The notes under the pieces were generated by a model, which made no database searches, was not told the origin of the DNA, and saw only the letters and a list, made by a program, of their open reading frames with translations. Below are positions 59,341 through 64,000 of a stretch of DNA of 64,000 bases, piece by piece (the first letter of the stretch is position 1; each line of letters opens with the position of its first letter). This DNA is from Halobacteriovorax sp. (lineage in GTDB: Bacteria; Bdellovibrionota; Bacteriovoracia; Bacteriovoracales; Bacteriovoracaceae). Made by a program: the position numbers and the translations under genes. The stretch is from the NCBI GenBank assembly GCA_002720865.1, contig PBIO01000019.1, forward strand, positions 1 through 64,000, in the 5' to 3' direction.

Positions 59341-61821
59341 ATGAAGAATTATAAGGTCCATAAATTCGGTGGAAGTTCACTTGCTGATACAGAGCGTCTG
59401 AACTGTGTTTATAAAATTATCTTGGCTGAACACGATGGCCTAAGTGCTTGCGTTCTTTCAGCAATGGGTGGAGTCACGGATAAGCTTGTGCAAATCGCTG
59501 AGCTTGCCAGCGCGGAGCCTAAAATAAGTGGTCAAAAATCAAGCGAATTATTTGAACATTTTGAGTCTACCGCAAAGAGTTTTTTGAGCGCCGAAAATTC
59601 ACAAAAATTTTTAAATTCGATAGAAAAAGACTTTGAAGACTTAAAGGATATTTTAAAAAGTATCTCTATAGTCAAAGAATGTAGTGAAAATAATCACGAC
59701 TATATTGTGGGACTAGGTGAAGTTTGGACTGCTCAATTGATGGCCGCAAAATTTGTGGAAGAGGGTAAAAACTGTGAATGGATAGATGCTAGAGAAGTTC
59801 TCGTTGTTAAAGAAGATGAACTTGGAAAATCTGTTGACTACGATTCAAGTGGTAAGAACCTTGGGAATCTCTTAGGTAAGGCAAAAGCTGAGTTTTATAT
59901 TATCACGGGTTTTGTAGCAAGAACCAAAGAGGGAGCGATCACAACTCTAGGTAGGAACGGTTCCGACTTTAGTGCATCAATTTTTGGAAATTTATTAAAT
60001 GCAGACTCTGTAAGTATTTGGACCGATGTGGATGGAGTTATGAGTGGGGACCCACGAAAGGTTCCAGAAGCTAGAGTTATAGATAATTTAACTTATCAAG
60101 AAGCTACAGAGCTTGCCTACTTTGGTGCAAAAGTTGTTCATCTTAAAACAATGTTACCTGCTCTAGAGAAGAAGATTCCTATTTGGATTAAAAACACTTT
60201 TAATCCCGGAGCAAAAGGGACTCGAATCGGCGGTGTTATCAATCAAGAGATGACAAAGGAAAGCTCCCGAATAAAAGGCTTTACTACCATCAATAAAATC
60301 GCCTTATTGAATGTGGAAGGAACGGGAATGATTGGTGTTCCTGGTATTGCTGCAAGATTGTTTGGGGCGATGAATGAAAATAATATTTCGGTCGTCTTAA
60401 TCTCACAGGCCTCAAGTGAGTACTCAATTTGTTTTGCTATTCCAGAAGCACAAGTCGATGCCGCAAGAAAATGCGCAGAGGAAGCTTTCTTTGGAGAAAT
60501 CTCTCAAGGGAAAATTGAAAGAATTGAAATTGAAAAAGATTGCTGTATTTTGGCGGCGGTCGGCGATCAGATGGTAGGAACCATCGGTGTTTCGGCAAAA
60601 CTTTTTTCTGCTCTTAGCAAAGCTGGAGTAAATATACGGGCCATTGCTCAGGGATCCTCTGAAAGAAATATTTCTGTGGTTATTAAAGATGCCGATTCAA
60701 CGAAGGCCCTTAATGCGGCTCATTCAGCTTTTTACTTATCCAGCCAAACCTTTAGTCTTGGGTTAATAGGTCCAGGAGTTGTAGGTGGAACCTTACTTAA
60801 TCAGTTAAACTTAGAAATTTCTGAGTTAAAAGAAAAACATAATTTAGATATTCGCGTTAGGGGAATTACGAACTCAAGAAAGATGATCCTAGATGAGAAG
60901 AACCTTATTTTAAAGGACTGGGAAAGTTCCCTAGAGAATTCGACAGTTGAAGCAAATATTTCAAAATTTGTTGAACATATAAAGACGGACTTTATTCCTC
61001 ATACCGTTCTAATCGACTGCACAACCAGTGAAGTGGTGGCCAAGCAGTACAACGGCTGGCTTGAAAAAGGAATACACGTCATCACTCCTAATAAGAAAGC
61101 TGCGACATTCCCCATTGAAGAATATCTGGACTTAAAAGCAAAAGGGGCAAGTCTAAATAGTCACTTTTTGTATGAAACCACTGTAGGGGCCGGACTACCG
61201 GTTATTGGAACTCTTCAGGAACTTGTTAGAACGGGTGACGAGATTCTTCAGATTGAAGGTGTTCTCTCTGGAACCTTAGCTTATCTTTTTTATCATTTTG
61301 ATGGCACTAGGGCCTTTAGTGAGATTGTAAGAGAGGCAAAAGAGAAAGGTTTTACAGAGCCGGACCCAAGAGACGACTTATCAGGAATGGATATTGTTAG
61401 GAAGGTGGTTATTCTTGCTAGAGAGATTGGACTTGATATTGAAATTGAGGATGTGGAAGTATCAGGTTTAGTGCCTAAAGAACTCGAAAATGTTTCCATT
61501 GATGAGTTTTTAGATGGACTTTCAAAATATGATGATGAGTACAAAGATAAAGTAGCCGAGGCAATTTCAAAAGGACAAGTCCTTAGGTATGTTGGGATTA
61601 TAGAGCCAAATGGAAAAAGTAGAGTAGAACTTAAAACCTATGAGCAGTCACATCCTTTTTCTAGGATTAAAGCGACTGATAATATTGTAGCATTTCGAAC
61701 AAAGAGATATGACGAACAACCCTTAATTGTTCAAGGACCTGGAGCTGGTCCCGCTGTTACGGCAGCTGGGGTCTTTGCAGACTTATTAAAATTAGCTCGA
61801 TATACAGGCTCTAGACTATGA
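59341..61821 (+). CDS. thrA: bifunctional aspartokinase / homoserine dehydrogenase
   Basis: An 826-residue fusion that catalyses the first and third steps from aspartate to threonine. Aspartokinase domain (about 1-300): VHKFGGSSLAD, GRNGSDFSAS, TDVDGVMSGDPR. Two ACT domains (about 310-460) for threonine feedback: INKIALLNVEGTGMIG and DCCILAAVGDQM. Homoserine dehydrogenase domain (about 475-826): LIGPGVVGGTLLNQL (Rossmann), TPNKKAA and YETTVGAGLPVI, ending in PGAGPAVTAAG. It overlaps thrB by 4 bp. I see no leader peptide rich in Thr/Ile in the short upstream spacer, so classic attenuation is not evident. Confidence 0.97.
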   Translation: MKNYKVHKFGGSSLADTERLNCVYKIILAEHDGLSACVLSAMGGVTDKLVQIAELASAEPKISGQKSSELFEHFESTAKSFLSAENSQKFLNSIEKDFEDLKDILKSISIVKECSENNHDYIVGLGEVWTAQLMAAKFVEEGKNCEWIDAREVLVVKEDELGKSVDYDSSGKNLGNLLGKAKAEFYIITGFVARTKEGAITTLGRNGSDFSASIFGNLLNADSVSIWTDVDGVMSGDPRKVPEARVIDNLTYQEATELAYFGAKVVHLKTMLPALEKKIPIWIKNTFNPGAKGTRIGGVINQEMTKESSRIKGFTTINKIALLNVEGTGMIGVPGIAARLFGAMNENNISVVLISQASSEYSICFAIPEAQVDAARKCAEEAFFGEISQGKIERIEIEKDCCILAAVGDQMVGTIGVSAKLFSALSKAGVNIRAIAQGSSERNISVVIKDADSTKALNAAHSAFYLSSQTFSLGLIGPGVVGGTLLNQLNLEISELKEKHNLDIRVRGITNSRKMILDEKNLILKDWESSLENSTVEANISKFVEHIKTDFIPHTVLIDCTTSEVVAKQYNGWLEKGIHVITPNKKAATFPIEEYLDLKAKGASLNSHFLYETTVGAGLPVIGTLQELVRTGDEILQIEGVLSGTLAYLFYHFDGTRAFSEIVREAKEKGFTEPDPRDDLSGMDIVRKVVILAREIGLDIEIEDVEVSGLVPKELENVSIDEFLDGLSKYDDEYKDKVAEAISKGQVLRYVGIIEPNGKSRVELKTYEQSHPFSRIKATDNIVAFRTKRYDEQPLIVQGPGAGPAVTAAGVFADLLKLARYTGSRL

Positions 61822-62735
61822 CAAAAAAAATTACAGCGTTTGCTCCTGCTACCTGCGGAAATGTTTGTGTCGGATACGACATCTTAGGACTTTGTTATAG
61901 TGGTGTAGGAGATAAAGTAACTGTTCAAAAGACAGCAAAACCAGAAGTCATTATTGAGTCTATTACTGGTGAAGATTCATTATCTCTTGACCCAACAAAA
62001 AACACAGCTGGCGTTGTTCTCTTAGAATTTATAAAAAAGGAAAGCCTTTCATTTGGCTTTTCAATTGAAATTGAAAAAGGAATTTCACTAGGTTCCGGAA
62101 TGGGAGGGTCTGCCGCTTCAGCAGTTGCCGCTCTTGTTGCAGCCAACACCTTTTTAGAAACACCTATTTCTAAAAATAAACTACTTGAGTACTCTCTTAA
62201 AGGTGAAGAGCTGGCCTGTGGTCACGGGCATGCTGATAATACAGCCCCATGTTTGTATGGAGGATTAGTTTTATTATCAAATGGGGAAGTCGTTGAACTT
62301 CCTTTTCCAGAATTTATTCAAATCCTTCTCATTCATCCTCACCTTACAGTTAATACAAAGGATGCCAGGTCAGTATTAAAACCTGAGTTCAAGCTAGAGG
62401 AGTACGTAAAACAAAGTCAAAACCTAGCAGGATTTATTGCCGGACTTTATAAAAATGATCCTAGCCTAATTAAAAACTCATTTGAAGACGTCCTTGTAGA
62501 GCCACTAAGAGCAAAGCTTACGACTGGCTTTACTGAGTGTCAGGGATTGGCAAAAGCAGAAGGGGCTCTTGGATATGCTTTAAGCGGATCAGGACCTTCG
62601 CAAATTGCCTTATGCGAAAGTAGAGAGCAAGCGGAAAACCTTAGGGATAAAATCACTTCCTTCTATGACTCAAAAGGAATCGAGACTGATTCTTATATTG
62701 GCTCAGTAAATAATGAGGGAGCTAAAGTTTTATGA
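61818..62735 (+). CDS. thrB: homoserine kinase
   Basis: A GHMP kinase of 305 residues that phosphorylates homoserine. FAPATCGNVCVGYDILGLC is the first block, the ATP loop is GISLGSGMGGSAASAVAAL, and the third motif is GALGYALSGSGPSQIAL. HGHADNTAPCLYGGLVLL supplies the active-site part between them. It lies between thrA and thrC with 4-bp ATGA overlaps at both ends, so all three are translated in concert. Length and motifs are standard for the family. Confidence 0.97.
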   Translation: MTKKITAFAPATCGNVCVGYDILGLCYSGVGDKVTVQKTAKPEVIIESITGEDSLSLDPTKNTAGVVLLEFIKKESLSFGFSIEIEKGISLGSGMGGSAASAVAALVAANTFLETPISKNKLLEYSLKGEELACGHGHADNTAPCLYGGLVLLSNGEVVELPFPEFIQILLIHPHLTVNTKDARSVLKPEFKLEEYVKQSQNLAGFIAGLYKNDPSLIKNSFEDVLVEPLRAKLTTGFTECQGLAKAEGALGYALSGSGPSQIALCESREQAENLRDKITSFYDSKGIETDSYIGSVNNEGAKVL

Positions 62736-63997
62736 AAGCAGTTTCAACCCGTGGCAAATCACCTAAAGTGGATATTTCAAAATGCATTTTAGAGGGACTT
62801 GCACCTGACGGGGGACTGTATGTTCCGACTTCATGGCCTAGTTGTTTAGAAAATAGTTCTACTAAGAGCTTTAAAGAATATGCTTATCAAGCGATTGCTC
62901 CTTTTTTTAAGGATGACCCTCTTGAACAAAAACTAGAGGGATTTATAAATAGGGCCTTTGATTTTGTTCTTCCCGTCTGTTTTGTGGAAAAAAATCATGC
63001 AATCCTTGAGCTATTTCATGGGCCAACGGCGGCCTTTAAAGATTTTGGTGCCCGGTTTTTGGCAGAAGTCTTAAGCGAGATTGGAAAAAACCATGGGGAA
63101 CTAACTATTTTAGTGGCAACAAGTGGTGACACTGGAGGGGCCGTAGCATCTGCTTTTTATGATAAGCCAGGGATTAAAGTAGCTATTCTATACCCAAAGG
63201 GAAAGGTTTCTCCTCTTCAAGAACAACAACTTACATGTTGGGGCAAGAATATAAAAAGTTTTAGAGTTGAAGGTACTTTTGATGACTGTCAGAGCATAGT
63301 TAAAGAAGCCTTTAACGATGTTGATATTAAAAATAAATTCAACTTAACTTCTGCTAATAGTATCAATCTTGGAAGACTACTTCCTCAAATGGCCTATCAA
63401 GGTTTTAGCGCTAAGCTTTTTAGAGGTAGTGCAGGGGTCAATCCCAATATTGTTATTCCTTCTGGAAACCTAGGGAATGCCTTTGGGGCTTTTTGGGCGA
63501 AAAGTATGGGAGCTCCAATTGATAAAATTGTACTCGCATCTAACGCCAATACGACAATTCCCAACTTTTTTATTGATGGTCAATACAGTCCAAAGGCTTC
63601 AGTCTCAACTTTAGCTAATGCTATGGACGTTGGAGCTCCAAGTAATATGGAGCGATTACTTTATCTCCACCCAGACTTTCAAAAATTAAAAAATATCGCC
63701 ATGGGGATAAGTGTAAGTGATGATGAAATAAAAAATGAAATAAAAAACTTTTTTGAGAAACATCAAATGCCTATATGTCCCCATACAGGCGTGGGTGTAT
63801 TTGCAGCCAGAAAAATTCTTGGGGATTTGCCTTACTTAGTTTGTGCTACAGCACATCCCTCTAAATTTAGAGAAGTTGTAGAACCAGAGATAGGAACTAA
63901 GTTAATTCTTCCTCCTAAACTTTCCAGTCTTATGGAAATGGAATCTAGTGCAATTGATATAGAAGCTAGTTTAGAAGTTCTTCTTAATCATTTTTGA
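62732..63997 (+). CDS. thrC: threonine synthase
   Basis: A PLP-dependent enzyme of 421 residues that converts O-phosphohomoserine to threonine. The N-terminal block STRGKSPKVDIS is typical of the long form, the PLP lysine is in HGPTAAFKDFGARFL, and SGDTGGAVASAF and PSGNLGNAFGAFWAKSMG are the phosphate and cofactor regions. TANSINLGRLLPQ appears as TSANSINLGRLLPQM. The gene is complete: the TGA at 63995 is three bases before the window end. It overlaps thrB by 4 bp and closes the thrABC operon. Confidence 0.97.
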   Translation: MKAVSTRGKSPKVDISKCILEGLAPDGGLYVPTSWPSCLENSSTKSFKEYAYQAIAPFFKDDPLEQKLEGFINRAFDFVLPVCFVEKNHAILELFHGPTAAFKDFGARFLAEVLSEIGKNHGELTILVATSGDTGGAVASAFYDKPGIKVAILYPKGKVSPLQEQQLTCWGKNIKSFRVEGTFDDCQSIVKEAFNDVDIKNKFNLTSANSINLGRLLPQMAYQGFSAKLFRGSAGVNPNIVIPSGNLGNAFGAFWAKSMGAPIDKIVLASNANTTIPNFFIDGQYSPKASVSTLANAMDVGAPSNMERLLYLHPDFQKLKNIAMGISVSDDEIKNEIKNFFEKHQMPICPHTGVGVFAARKILGDLPYLVCATAHPSKFREVVEPEIGTKLILPPKLSSLMEMESSAIDIEASLEVLLNHF

Positions 63998-64000
63998 AGT

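Noticed and set aside
61293-61544. Antisense ORF inside thrA
   Set aside because: Ser-rich translation from the reverse strand of a conserved domain, with no ribosome binding site; a shadow of thrA.

Overview
The window is one AT-rich chromosomal segment with 56 protein genes that I can support. There are no rRNA or tRNA genes, no CRISPR array and no prophage. Many small lipoproteins, very large secreted proteins, several zinc peptidases and an adenosylcobalamin ribonucleotide reductase point to a Gram-negative bacterium, as does a c-di-AMP cyclase operon without a Gram-positive context. I infer the Bdellovibrionota / Bacteriovorax-Halobacteriovorax type of predatory bacterium. This is inference: no predation marker is present.

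Layout. 1-2550: a structured element and a large lipoprotein. 2551-14698 (+): a tightly packed run that looks like one operon. It encodes a CorA-type channel, an MscS-like protein, a CPA2 antiporter, a DUF748-like protein, the zinc protease/RimK/aspartoacylase trio, a membrane AAA ATPase overlapping an MscS channel, and an aminoacyl-tRNA-synthetase-like amino acid:carrier protein ligase. 14688-17177 (-), tail to tail with that ligase: a carrier protein, a 33-residue membrane microprotein, an MBOAT acyltransferase and an SGNH (DltD-like) protein. 17236-20442 (-): secreted enzymes. 20681-24166: nrdJ with an NrdR-box-like site. 24211-34713: lipoproteins, including one of about 1,736 residues, and a thioesterase. 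34718-38639: dusB, ffh, rpsP, khpA and a response regulator. 38647-41688: a MurQ-like SIS protein, a REP-associated transposase flanked by 25-bp inverted repeats, tatA and queF. 41815-48641: an MFS pump, an MBL hydrolase, a second RimK-like ligase, a murein amidase-like lipoprotein, a degenerate sigma-54-type regulator and a membrane protein. 48644-55128: yjbQ, then cdaA-cdaR-glmM-pdxJ-nnr-tsaE. 55375-57170: a small leader ORF, an Rrf2 regulator and a cysteine desulfurase. 57192-59245: secreted and small unknowns. 59341-63997: thrA-thrB-thrC, complete.

The most interesting system is at 13523-17177. It has the parts of a Dlt-type envelope aminoacylation pathway: carrier protein, MBOAT, microprotein with an aromatic Tyr-containing C-terminus, and SGNH transferase. 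The usual adenylating enzyme DltA is absent, and a SerRS-like amino acid:carrier protein ligase sits next to the set. The 33-residue microprotein overlaps the MBOAT stop codon by ATGA, and its own stop touches the ribosome binding site of the carrier gene, so it is very likely real.

Other points of note are a split MscK-like channel with an AAA ATPase subunit, an enhancer-binding-protein-like regulator lacking both GAFTGA and the Walker B acids, and an IscR-like regulator lacking the cluster cysteines. REP-like repeats also supply the stop codons of three genes.
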